This document shows, piece after piece, positions 6,085 through 13,248 of a DNA stretch of 16,593 nucleotides. The stretch is taken from the NCBI GenBank assembly GCA_964554125.1, contig CAZKNG010000050.1, forward strand, positions 1 to 16,593. The letters are read 5' to 3'. This stretch comes from JAGHBT01 sp035311885. Its GTDB lineage: Bacteria; Krumholzibacteriota; Krumholzibacteriia; Krumholzibacteriales; WJIX01. Below the pieces are notes generated by a model, which had not been told where the DNA came from, made no database searches, and was given only the letters and a program-made list of their open reading frames with translations. The translations under genes and the position numbers were made by a program. Every line of letters starts with the position of its first letter. The first letter of the stretch is position 1.

Positions 6085-6489
6085 GTGATGTCGTTGCAGG
6101 TATTGCGCAGAAGAAGAATGAAGAAGTGGATTACTATTTCAGCCGGAGCTGTATTCGGCCTCGTATGCCTGGTTTTTATTCTCACCCTTACGAGTACGGC
6201 AGTGCATGTTTACGGACAATCTCAGGAAGATTCTAATGCCGCGGCCAGGGAGGAATTTACCGATAACAGAGCAAAGATAACAATGTGGGGTTTCGTTGCC
6301 GCCGCGTTTTCCACGGCAGTAGGGAGTGTCGGAGCCGGTATAGCTGTCGGCTACGTTGGCTCCGCTGCTCTCGGGGCGATTGGAGAAAAGCCGGAATTAG
6401 CCGCAAAAGCTTTGATATATGTAGGTCTGGCGGAAGGAATAGCCATTTACGGGCTGATAATCTCTATTATGATTTTAACTAAATTGTAG
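6085..6489 (+). CDS. atpK: V/A-type ATPase subunit K (membrane ring proteolipid)
   Basis: 134 aa from a GTG at 6085, with an ATG at 6088 equally possible; AAGGAG ends 6-9 nt upstream. Residues 15-43 are hydrophobic and end in an A-x-V-x-G-Q-like stretch, so they are either a cleaved signal segment or an extra helix. After a polar linker (45-65) comes one helical hairpin: a G-x-G-x-G-rich helix 69-98, the polar loop G-E-K-P-E (100-104), and helix 109-131 with the ion-binding Glu117 in L-A-E-G-I-A-I-Y-G. It is therefore a two-helix proteolipid, not the four-helix Enterococcus type. At the place of the Na+-liganding Gln of sodium rings there is Val88 (G-I-A-V-G), and Gly118 replaces the Ser/Thr after Glu. 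I infer proton rather than sodium coupling, with limited confidence. Confidence 0.93.
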   Translation: MMSLQVLRRRRMKKWITISAGAVFGLVCLVFILTLTSTAVHVYGQSQEDSNAAAREEFTDNRAKITMWGFVAAAFSTAVGSVGAGIAVGYVGSAALGAIGEKPELAAKALIYVGLAEGIAIYGLIISIMILTKL

Positions 6490-6551
6490 GTAATACCGCT
6501 GAATTATTTTTTAGGATTATAGTTGTCTGATAAAAAGGCTGTGAATATTAA

Positions 6552-6857
6552 ATGCGTTTCTATGTGATTGGTGATGAAAACACGGTTACCGGATTTAAGC
6601 TGGTGGGATTGGAGGGTGAGGCAGTCGATACCGCCGGAGGTGCCCGTGAAGCCCTTGAAAAAGCCTTTTCATCGAGTGATATCGGGATAATTATTATCAC
6701 TGAAAGAATTGCCTCTACTATCAGGGAGGAGATAGAGCAGTACGCGTACGGGCGGGATTTTCCGCTGATAATGGAAATCCCTGACCGCGAAGGACCTCTC
6801 GAAGGCAGAGCATCTATAAGAGAGATGGTAAATGCCGCTGTAGGGATAAAGATGTAA
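6552..6857 (+). CDS. atpF: V/A-type ATPase subunit F (rotor shaft)
   Basis: 101 aa, matching the ATP-synt_F family end to end. It has the start V-I-G-D-E-N-T-V-T-G-F-K-L-x-G, a central I-I-I-I-T-E strand at about residues 46-51, and P-L-I-M-E-I-P-D-R-E-G-P near residues 74-85. Subunit F binds D at the base of the rotor and tunes ATPase activity. The Shine-Dalgarno is weak: AAAAAGG at 6532-6538 is 13 nt before the ATG. Of the gaps between the ATPase genes, the 62-nt one before this gene is the longest; I see no terminator there. Confidence 0.95.
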   Translation: MRFYVIGDENTVTGFKLVGLEGEAVDTAGGAREALEKAFSSSDIGIIIITERIASTIREEIEQYAYGRDFPLIMEIPDREGPLEGRASIREMVNAAVGIKM

Positions 6858-6892
6858 TTTCGTTGTTTTGAATATAAAAGGGAGAAAAGGCC

Positions 6893-7531
6893 TTGGTTGA
6901 TAATCGGTCTGTCGACAGGATATGCAGCCGCATCAGAGAGGATGGGGAAAAAGAGGTAAATTCCATTCTGCAAAAAGCCACCGAGACCGCCTCGGAAATA
7001 ATAGAGAAGGCAGAGCAGGAAAAGGATAAGGTTACAGGGGAAATTATTGCCGAGGCTGAAAAGAAAGGAGAAGCTGAACGTAGAAGAGAACTCAGCGGAG
7101 TTCAGATAGAGATTAAGAGAGCGAAACTTAAAATCCGTGAAGATGTAATAAATAATGTCATGGAGAATGTAAAAGAATCACTCCGGAAGGTCAGAGACAA
7201 AAGCGATTATCCGGAAATCCTGAAAGATATGATAGTTGAAGGGATAAAGGCTTTAGATGGAAAATCCTTTCTGGTTATGGTCGACAGGGCGGATTTTAGC
7301 ATTATGGAAAAAGAAGTTCTGCCGGCTGTCCGCGATGAGCTTAAAGGGGAACTGGAGGATGTACGGATAAGGCAGCTCGAAGAGGATTCTCTCGGTGGAG
7401 TTAAGGTCGGTACGCCCGGCGGGAATGTGGTTTATGATAACAGATTCGAGGCAAGAATGTACAGATTGCGTGATGATATCAGAAATATGATATATGAAGA
7501 TATTTTCCGCTCTGAAGGAGGTGAGGGCTAA
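6893..7531 (+). CDS. atpE: V/A-type ATPase subunit E (peripheral stalk)
   Basis: 212 aa from a TTG at 6893, which GGGAG (6880-6884) precedes at 8 nt. Residues 1 to about 110 are a long Ala/Glu/Lys coiled coil that would pair with subunit H. The rest is the globular vATP-synt_E head: an L-G-G-V-K-V-like motif (S-L-G-G-V-K-V-G-T-P-G-G) near residues 165-176 and then V-Y-D-N-R-F-E-A-R. The length fits bacterial and archaeal E. The last codons contain the perfect Shine-Dalgarno (AAGGAGGTGA, 7515-7524) for the A gene, which starts 4 nt after this stop, so E and A translation are linked. Confidence 0.95.
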   Translation: MVDNRSVDRICSRIREDGEKEVNSILQKATETASEIIEKAEQEKDKVTGEIIAEAEKKGEAERRRELSGVQIEIKRAKLKIREDVINNVMENVKESLRKVRDKSDYPEILKDMIVEGIKALDGKSFLVMVDRADFSIMEKEVLPAVRDELKGELEDVRIRQLEEDSLGGVKVGTPGGNVVYDNRFEARMYRLRDDIRNMIYEDIFRSEGGEG

Positions 7532-7535
7532 GGAA

Positions 7536-9305
7536 GTGCTTGAGATAATTGGGAATGTGGATAAAGTTATAGGCCCCGTAGTTCAGGCGAGGAATATAAA
7601 AAAGGCCAGAATGCTGGACCTTGTGGAGGTAGGCGAAAATCATCTCGTAGGGGAGATCGTAAAACTCAGGGGAGAGAGAGCCTCGATACAGGTGTATGAA
7701 GATACAACAGGCCTTGTGCCCGGAGCGGATATCTATAGTTCCGGCGAGCCTCTTTCCGTCGAACTCGGACCGGGTTTGATCGGGACCATTTACGACGGAA
7801 TTCAGAGGCCTCTTGAAGTAATCCGCGATTCTTCCGGTCAGTTTATTCAGAAAGGTATTCATGTTTCATCCCTGGATCATGAAAAGAAATGGAAGTATGA
7901 GCCGGTGGTTGAAACCGGTGATGAAATTACCGTAGGGGAAATAATAGGTAAGATCCAGGAAACCAGACTCATAGAACACAGGGTTCTTGTTCCTCCGGGG
8001 ATCACAGGAGAGGTTGCCTGGGCCGCCGGACCCGGCGAGTATAATGTTACGGAAACAGTTCTGAAGGTGAAAGAGCCGGGAGGCAGCGTTAAAGAGATTA
8101 ATCTTAACCATAACTGGCCCGTGAGACAGCCGCGTCCGCATAAGAAAAAACTGGCTATTTCCAGTCCACTTATTACGGGGCAGAGGGTTATTGACACACT
8201 TTTTCCTGTTGCCAAGGGCGGAACTGTTGTGATTCCCGGAGGGTTTGGGACGGGTAAGACAATGACCCAGCACGCTCTGGCAAAATGGAGCGACGCTGAT
8301 ATTATTGTGTATATAGGTTGCGGAGAACGGGGAAATGAAATGACAGATGTCCTCCAGGAATTTCCTAAACTGATAGATCCCAGGACTAAACGCCCGATAA
8401 TGGAGAGAACTATACTGATAGCTAATACTTCGAATATGCCTGTAGCCGCGAGGGAGGCATCTATATATACGGGAATTACAATTGCCGAGTACTATAGGGA
8501 TCAGGGATATCATGTGGCAATTATGGCCGATTCTACTTCCCGCTGGGCAGAGGCGCTGAGAGAACTTTCCGGGCGTATGGAAGAAATGCCGGCTGATGAG
8601 GGGTATCCGGCCTATTTACCGACGAGGCTGGCGGAGTTTTATGAAAGGGCCGGGGTTGTTTCGACATATTCCGGTACCGAGGGCTCAATCAGTATTGTCG
8701 GATCTGTCTCCCCTCCCGGCGGAGACTTCTCCGAGCCCGTCACGCAGCACACAAAAAGATTTGTCAGATGTTTCTGGGCCCTTGACCGCCAGCTTGCTAA
8801 CGCGCGTCATTATCCGGCTATATCATGGCTGGACAGCTACAGTGAGTATGTCGATGAGATAAGCGGCTGGTGGCAGGACAAATCGGGCGGCCGTTGGATT
8901 GAGCTTCGGCGCGGGATTATGGATCTTCTTCAACAGGAAGGTAAACTGCAGCAGGTTGTAAAATTGGTCGGTCCGGACGTTCTTCCCGATACCAAGAGGA
9001 TTGTACTTGAAACATGCGTGATGTTTCGAAACGCCTTTTTACAGCAGAACAGCTTTGACAAGATCGATATGTACTGCACACCTGAAAAACAGATCAAAAT
9101 GCTGCAGGTTATTCTTGATTTTTATGAGTTGGGACTGGAGAACATCAAAAGGGGTGCCAATATACATCAGATCAAGAAATTGAAAGTTGTTTCTATGATC
9201 AACAGGATCAAGTTTACCGTCTCAAATGATGATATTGATAAAATAGACGAAATAAGAGATGAACTGGCGCGCTCTATGAAAGAGATTGAAGAAATGTTTG
9301 AGTAA
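7536..9305 (+). CDS. atpA: V/A-type ATPase catalytic subunit A
   Basis: About 589 aa from a GTG at 7536, the normal length. I chose it over an ATG at 7494 because the GTG follows the AAGGAGGTGA Shine-Dalgarno, avoids overlap with E, and gives the family's I-x-G-N-V-x-K-V-x-G-P-V-V start. The P-loop is G-G-F-G-T-G-K-T (235-242, Lys241), with catalytic Glu264 in G-E-R-G-N-E-M. The Walker B-type A-D-S-T-S-R-W-A-E-A-L-R-E starts near Ala331 with Asp332, followed by G-R-M-E-E-M-P-A-D-E-G-Y-P. The A-specific insertion lies between residues about 110 and 190. The second P-loop residue is Gly, where Pro is common in archaeal and bacterial A subunits (GPFGSGKT). It alternates with B in the A3B3 head and hydrolyses or makes ATP. 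Confidence 0.98.
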   Translation: MLEIIGNVDKVIGPVVQARNIKKARMLDLVEVGENHLVGEIVKLRGERASIQVYEDTTGLVPGADIYSSGEPLSVELGPGLIGTIYDGIQRPLEVIRDSSGQFIQKGIHVSSLDHEKKWKYEPVVETGDEITVGEIIGKIQETRLIEHRVLVPPGITGEVAWAAGPGEYNVTETVLKVKEPGGSVKEINLNHNWPVRQPRPHKKKLAISSPLITGQRVIDTLFPVAKGGTVVIPGGFGTGKTMTQHALAKWSDADIIVYIGCGERGNEMTDVLQEFPKLIDPRTKRPIMERTILIANTSNMPVAAREASIYTGITIAEYYRDQGYHVAIMADSTSRWAEALRELSGRMEEMPADEGYPAYLPTRLAEFYERAGVVSTYSGTEGSISIVGSVSPPGGDFSEPVTQHTKRFVRCFWALDRQLANARHYPAISWLDSYSEYVDEISGWWQDKSGGRWIELRRGIMDLLQQEGKLQQVVKLVGPDVLPDTKRIVLETCVMFRNAFLQQNSFDKIDMYCTPEKQIKMLQVILDFYELGLENIKRGANIHQIKKLKVVSMINRIKFTVSNDDIDKIDEIRDELARSMKEIEEMFE

Positions 9306-9319
9306 GAAACGGTGAGTTT

Positions 9320-10714
9320 ATGACTGAAAAGAAAATCGGGAGCGGAAGAGAATATATAGGTATCGAGGAGGTTTCAGGGCCTCTCGTTATGGTAAAGGGG
9401 ATTCATAACGTTGGGTATAATGAACTCGCGGAGGTGATAGATTCTGACGGGAATGTAAGACTCGGGATGATACTCGAAACCAGTGAAGGCGCCGCTGTCA
9501 TTCAGGTTTTTGAAGGAACATCAGGGCTTTCCATACCCGGTACCAGAGTGCGTTTCCGCGGCGAGCCTTTAGAGTTCGGAGTAAGCGGGGAGATACTGGG
9601 CAGGGTTTTTAACGGTCTCGGTAAGCCCATAGATGACGGCCCGCCGCCCAAAGAGGATATGAGGATGGATGTTAACGGTCTTCCTATTAATCCAACGGCC
9701 AGAGAATATCCCCGGGAATTTATTCAAACAGGAATTTCCGCGATAGATGGAATGAACACACTCGTAAGGGGACAGAAACTGCCGGTTTTTTCAGGTTCCG
9801 GACTTCCCCATAACAGGATAGTGGCTCAGATAACCAGGCAGGCGAAGATAATCGGCGAGGAAACCCAGTTTGCCGTAGTATTCGCGGCGATGGGGATAAA
9901 ACACGATGTGGCCAGTTATTTTATAAAGAACTTCGAGGAATCGGGAGTTCTAGGTAAGGTTGTCCTTTTTCTGAATCTGGCGGATGATCCGTCAGTCGAA
10001 AGATTGGTTACCCCCCGGACAGCACTCACGGCGGCGGAATTTCTGGCCTTTCAGATGAATATGCATGTGCTTGTAATACTGACAGACATGACGAATTACT
10101 GTGAGTCGCTTAGAGAGATTTCAACTATACGCGAGGAGATACCCAGCAGAAAGGGATATCCGGGATATCTTTACAGCGACCTTTCTATTATTTATGAACG
10201 CGCCGGAATGGTAAAGGGTGTCGAGGGCTCAATCACACAGATGCCGATTCTGACGATGCCGAACGATGATATCTCACACCCCGTTCCCGATCTTTCAGGT
10301 TATATCACCGAAGGCCAGATAGTTCTCGAGAGGGAGCTGGATCACAGGAATATTTATCCGCCTATAGCCGGGCTGCCTTCACTTTCGCGTCTTATGAAGG
10401 ACGGGATAGGTGAAGGGATGACAAGGGAGGATCACGCTCACGTCGCGAGCCAGCTGTTTTCCGCGTATTCACACGTGAAGGATGTCAGAGCTCTTGCCGC
10501 TGTAATCGGCGATGAGGAGCTTACACCGCTCGACAGAATATATCTCGATTTCGGAGAGAGATTTGAGCGTGAATTTCTATCTCAGGGTGAGTATGAAAAC
10601 AGGGATATTACTGAAACTCTTGAAATAGGATGGAAAATAATCTCCTCTCTTCCAAAGGAAGAGCTCTACAGAATTTCAGAAGAGGAGATAAATAAGTATT
10701 ACGGCAAGGAATAA
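9320..10714 (+). CDS. atpB: V/A-type ATPase regulatory subunit B
   Basis: 464 aa, the usual length. In place of a P-loop it has the diagnostic non-catalytic F-S-G-S-G-L-P-H-N (157-165). Further B-type signatures are V-F-A-A-M-G-I, L-N-L-A-D-D-P-S-V-E-R, L-V-I-L-T-D-M-T-N-Y-C-E-S-L-R-E, and R-K-G-Y-P-G-Y-L-Y-S-D-L. B alternates with A in the hexameric head and contributes to the nucleotide pockets at the interface without hydrolysing ATP. GGTGA lies 4 nt before the ATG, 14 nt after the A stop. Nothing essential is missing. Confidence 0.98.
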   Translation: MTEKKIGSGREYIGIEEVSGPLVMVKGIHNVGYNELAEVIDSDGNVRLGMILETSEGAAVIQVFEGTSGLSIPGTRVRFRGEPLEFGVSGEILGRVFNGLGKPIDDGPPPKEDMRMDVNGLPINPTAREYPREFIQTGISAIDGMNTLVRGQKLPVFSGSGLPHNRIVAQITRQAKIIGEETQFAVVFAAMGIKHDVASYFIKNFEESGVLGKVVLFLNLADDPSVERLVTPRTALTAAEFLAFQMNMHVLVILTDMTNYCESLREISTIREEIPSRKGYPGYLYSDLSIIYERAGMVKGVEGSITQMPILTMPNDDISHPVPDLSGYITEGQIVLERELDHRNIYPPIAGLPSLSRLMKDGIGEGMTREDHAHVASQLFSAYSHVKDVRALAAVIGDEELTPLDRIYLDFGERFEREFLSQGEYENRDITETLEIGWKIISSLPKEELYRISEEEINKYYGKE

Positions 10715-10754
10715 CAGGGCCGTTAGCAGTTATTTACAGCGGAGAAGTGATAAA

Positions 10755-11396
10755 ATGGCAAAATATGAGATTGCGCCAACGAAAAGCAATATGATGAAGA
10801 TTAAGCGTGAACTCGGCTTTGCCCGGGAGGGATGGGAACTCCTCGATCAGAAGAGGCAGATTCTGGTAGTTGAACTTATGGGACTTATCGACCGTGCCGT
10901 GGAGGCACAGCGTGAAACGGAAAAGAGGCTGGGAGAGGCGTTCGAAGCCCTTGATCAGTTGACTCTCCGTATGGGAAGAAGGGAAATAACCCTCACGGCC
11001 CCCGCCGTGAATATCAAATCTGATATTTCTTTCTCGCAGAGAAGGGTTATGGGGGTTTCTCTCCCGAGAGTAAAAGTGAACTTCAGGGATAATCCTCCTT
11101 ACTTCGCGGCCCCGGAGAGCAGTATCTGGATAGATGAAACGATAAAGAGGTTTCGTGAGGTGCTTCATCTTCTCGGCGATCTGTCTGAAGCGAGAATTTC
11201 ACTCATGAGACTTTCGCGTGAAGTGTCAAAGACGATCAGACGCGTGAATGCTCTGGAAAAAATATTTATTCCAGATTATAAAGAGACACTCGGATATATT
11301 GAAATGGCTCTGGAAGAATCAGAAAGGGAAGCGTTCTTTGTCCTCAAACTGGTCAAAGACCGTATTTCCCGCAGAAAAGGGGAAGTAAATGGATAG
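10755..11396 (+). CDS. atpD: V/A-type ATPase subunit D (central rotor shaft)
   Basis: 213 aa. The N-terminus has P-T-K-S-N-M-M-K-I-K-R-E-L-G-F-A-R-E-G-W-E-L-L, very close to the ATP-synt_D family pattern (PTKxxLxxLKxxLxxAxxGxxLLKxKRD). The C-terminal helix carries R-R-V-N-A-L-E-K-I-F-I-P, the family's NALE...P motif near residues 163-174. The two long helices form the antiparallel coiled coil that turns inside A3B3 and drives the ring through C. GGAGAAG lies 8 nt before the ATG. Its last 8 nt overlap the start of the Usp gene. D closes the set of nine ATPase genes. Confidence 0.96.
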   Translation: MAKYEIAPTKSNMMKIKRELGFAREGWELLDQKRQILVVELMGLIDRAVEAQRETEKRLGEAFEALDQLTLRMGRREITLTAPAVNIKSDISFSQRRVMGVSLPRVKVNFRDNPPYFAAPESSIWIDETIKRFREVLHLLGDLSEARISLMRLSREVSKTIRRVNALEKIFIPDYKETLGYIEMALEESEREAFFVLKLVKDRISRRKGEVNG

Positions 11397-11880
11397 TGCA
11401 AATCCCTTAGGTAATATTCTTCTCTACATCGACGGCAGTGAGTCTTCAGTCCTGGCCGCGCGCATGGCTATCACGATGGCCAAGGTGTACGGCAGCAATC
11501 TGCGGGTGATTTATGTTGTTAATGAAAACCTCCTGAATGAACTTCTCAAAGCGAAGGTTTTTGTCGAAGTGGAGAAGATGGATTACGAAAGGGATATCGA
11601 GGATGACGGGAAAAGATATTTGAACTATGTCAAGAAACTCGCCGAGGGTAAGGGAGTGGATTTGGACACCGTTCTCCGTAAAGGTGTCGTGTATGAAGAA
11701 GTTTCGAAAGAAGTCCGGGAATACGAAGCGGATCTTGTTATTCAGGGTGAACTTGGCGAGGTGCAGAGTCTCAAGGATTCATTCTATGAAGAGGGAGAGC
11801 GGATATTGCGCAGGGTTTCCTGTCCTGTGATGGTGGTAAGGGGAGAGGATAAGATAGAGGCTATCTTTGGAAACTTATAG
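11389..11880 (+). CDS. Universal stress protein (UspA family), translationally coupled to atpD
   Basis: 163 aa with the Usp fold. The opening strand N-I-L-L-Y-I-D-G-S-E-S-S leads into helix A-A-R-M-A-I-T-M-A, then L-R-V-I-Y-V-V-N, and the last strand is C-P-V-M-V-V-R-G. Asp14 (in Y-I-D-G) fits the base-binding aspartate of ATP-binding Usps. The phosphate-binding motif G-x2-G-x9-G-(S/T) is altered: G-E-L-G is followed by 12 residues and then G-E, so nucleotide binding is doubtful. The ATG overlaps the atpD stop by 8 nt, which implies coupled synthesis. A role in sensing energy state or regulating the ATPase is my inference from position only. Confidence 0.9.
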   Translation: MDSANPLGNILLYIDGSESSVLAARMAITMAKVYGSNLRVIYVVNENLLNELLKAKVFVEVEKMDYERDIEDDGKRYLNYVKKLAEGKGVDLDTVLRKGVVYEEVSKEVREYEADLVIQGELGEVQSLKDSFYEEGERILRRVSCPVMVVRGEDKIEAIFGNL

Positions 11881-11988
11881 TTTATTTGTTAATCCGAGGG
11901 GCTGTTCCTTGCTTTCAACACTTGAATTAATTAAGTTTGTCTAAAGCAAACCCGGATTCAGGGAAGATCTTCAAAGGCAGGTTATGAG

Positions 11989-12450
11989 ATGAAATTAACA
12001 GATTATATCAAACCGGAGAATATCGAGACCGATCTTATAGCTGAAGATAAGGAAGAAGTTATAGAAGAACTGGTTGAGAAACTTGCCGGGAATACTGACT
12101 GCTGTGATATGGACAAGGTTTATCAGGCTGTAATGGATCGAGAAAAAGATGGGAGCACCGGCCTGGAAAAGGGAGTTGCTATTCCTCACGCTAAATGTGA
12201 TGATATTGACAGATTGAGGGTTGTGATAGGTATTTCCGAGAAAGGTATTGATTTTGATTCCCAGGACGGAAAACCTTCACATATTTTCTTCCTTATGATT
12301 GCCCCTTCTTCAGAAGCGGGCCCCCACGTTCAGGCTATCGCCAGAATTGTCAAGATGATCGGCATAGAAGGTGTCAGTGAAAAACTTATTAAAGCCGGGA
12401 ATGCTGAAAAACTACTTGAAGTTATAAGTGACGTTGAAAATGGCGGTTAG
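11989..12450 (+). CDS. PTS EIIA-type (PtsN-like) phosphotransfer protein
   Basis: 153 aa, one PTS_EIIA type-2 domain (fructose/mannitol/nitrogen class). The phosphorylatable His67 sits in the classic G-V-A-I-P-H-A-K, preceded by a R-E-x-x-G-S-T-G-L-like helix (R51 to L59). The C-terminal L-M-I-A-P-S...G-P-H-V-Q-A-I-A-R-I element is also typical. EIIA proteins of this kind either pass phosphate to a sugar permease or act as regulators (PtsN/EIIANtr). No EIIB, EIIC, HPr or EI gene is near, which favours a regulatory role. AAAGGCAGG ends about 7 nt before the ATG. The 108-nt gap after the Usp gene has a small imperfect palindrome (ACTTGAATT / AATTAAGT) but no terminator I can defend, so co-transcription with the ATPase operon is possible. 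Confidence 0.9.
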   Translation: MKLTDYIKPENIETDLIAEDKEEVIEELVEKLAGNTDCCDMDKVYQAVMDREKDGSTGLEKGVAIPHAKCDDIDRLRVVIGISEKGIDFDSQDGKPSHIFFLMIAPSSEAGPHVQAIARIVKMIGIEGVSEKLIKAGNAEKLLEVISDVENGG

Positions 12451-12474
12451 CAGGTTTCCTGTTAATATTATTCT

Positions 12475-13221
12475 ATGGAAAATCTTAAGTCGAAGAAGTT
12501 GATCGGATATTACGGGTTCCCCAGACCTTCTGTGCTTGGACCGGTAAGAGAACGTTTTGGATATAATCTGGAGCTTGTAGATCTCGACGTCGCCCTTGAA
12601 GCTCCCGATTCGAGGATTGTTCAAAACACTACCTGCCGGATTATAGCAAATATCATAGATAACGCGATCGAATATTCGAAGAGACTTGTAGCTGTAGTGG
12701 CGGATGTGGGAGAGGGAAAATGTGACAGGGGCAGATATGCCGCCCTTATTCTGAGAGAGATGGGGTTCAATGTTATTGAATCGCGTTTTCCCCCGGAGGA
12801 ATTCGAAAACAGACCTCTTGTTTATTCAACCGGCAGGGGTTCTCTTGCCGATAGGATAGACTCGATAATGGAGACCGTTATACGGCCATACGATTCAGTC
12901 GTTTCTGCGCGCAACTGTAAACCCACACACGGTTTCTGGGGGGTTCCTCCCAGCGATTTCAGGATCCTCGACATTTTCCCTGATACAACTCATATATACG
13001 GTTGGACGAGGTGTGTCGAGGCGGGAAGGCCGGGTGATCTGCAGTTGGAATATTTCGTTGATGAAGATGTTCCCACTGTGTTTTTTACTCAGAGTTTCTG
13101 CGCTAAGCAGGATATGGCCCACTATCTCGCAGAGAAACATGACGGTCTTTTTGTTGACTGCCATCGCAGGGTAAACGATTCTATACTTTCCAAGGTCGAA
13201 GCTTTTATCAAGCTGGCTTAG
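12475..13221 (+). CDS. Cysteine-rich protein of uncertain family, partner of the following activase
   Basis: 248 aa, soluble, no signal peptide. I do not recognise the family firmly. Six cysteines (54, 83, 148, 180, 209, 229) are spread along it, several in striking contexts: A-R-N-C-K-P-T-H-G-F-W-G, G-W-T-R-C, Q-S-F-C-A-K-Q and V-D-C-H-R-R. This pattern could bind an iron-sulfur cluster. The alternating strands and helices, with a Y-D-S-V-V-S-A-R-N-C segment followed by a L-D-x-F-P strand, faintly recall the HGD-D (2-hydroxyacyl-CoA dehydratase) fold, which such activases serve, but it is much shorter than those subunits. It lies 24 nt after the EIIA gene and just before the activase, in the same direction, so the two probably act together. 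The Shine-Dalgarno is poor, so the start is moderately certain. Confidence 0.6.
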   Translation: MENLKSKKLIGYYGFPRPSVLGPVRERFGYNLELVDLDVALEAPDSRIVQNTTCRIIANIIDNAIEYSKRLVAVVADVGEGKCDRGRYAALILREMGFNVIESRFPPEEFENRPLVYSTGRGSLADRIDSIMETVIRPYDSVVSARNCKPTHGFWGVPPSDFRILDIFPDTTHIYGWTRCVEAGRPGDLQLEYFVDEDVPTVFFTQSFCAKQDMAHYLAEKHDGLFVDCHRRVNDSILSKVEAFIKLA

Positions 13222-13248
13222 TTAAAGGTGAAGGAGACACGTTTTTCA

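Noticed and set aside
7866..8513. 215-codon antisense frame inside the subunit A gene
   Set aside because: It is a mirror frame of the highly conserved catalytic region. The plus-strand protein has every V/A-ATPase A motif, and the antisense translation resembles no family and lacks a ribosome-binding site.
11890..11958. AATCCG...CGGATT inverted repeat between the Usp and EIIA genes as a terminator
   Set aside because: Arms are only 6 bp with a loop of nearly 60 nt and no T run, so it is probably chance.
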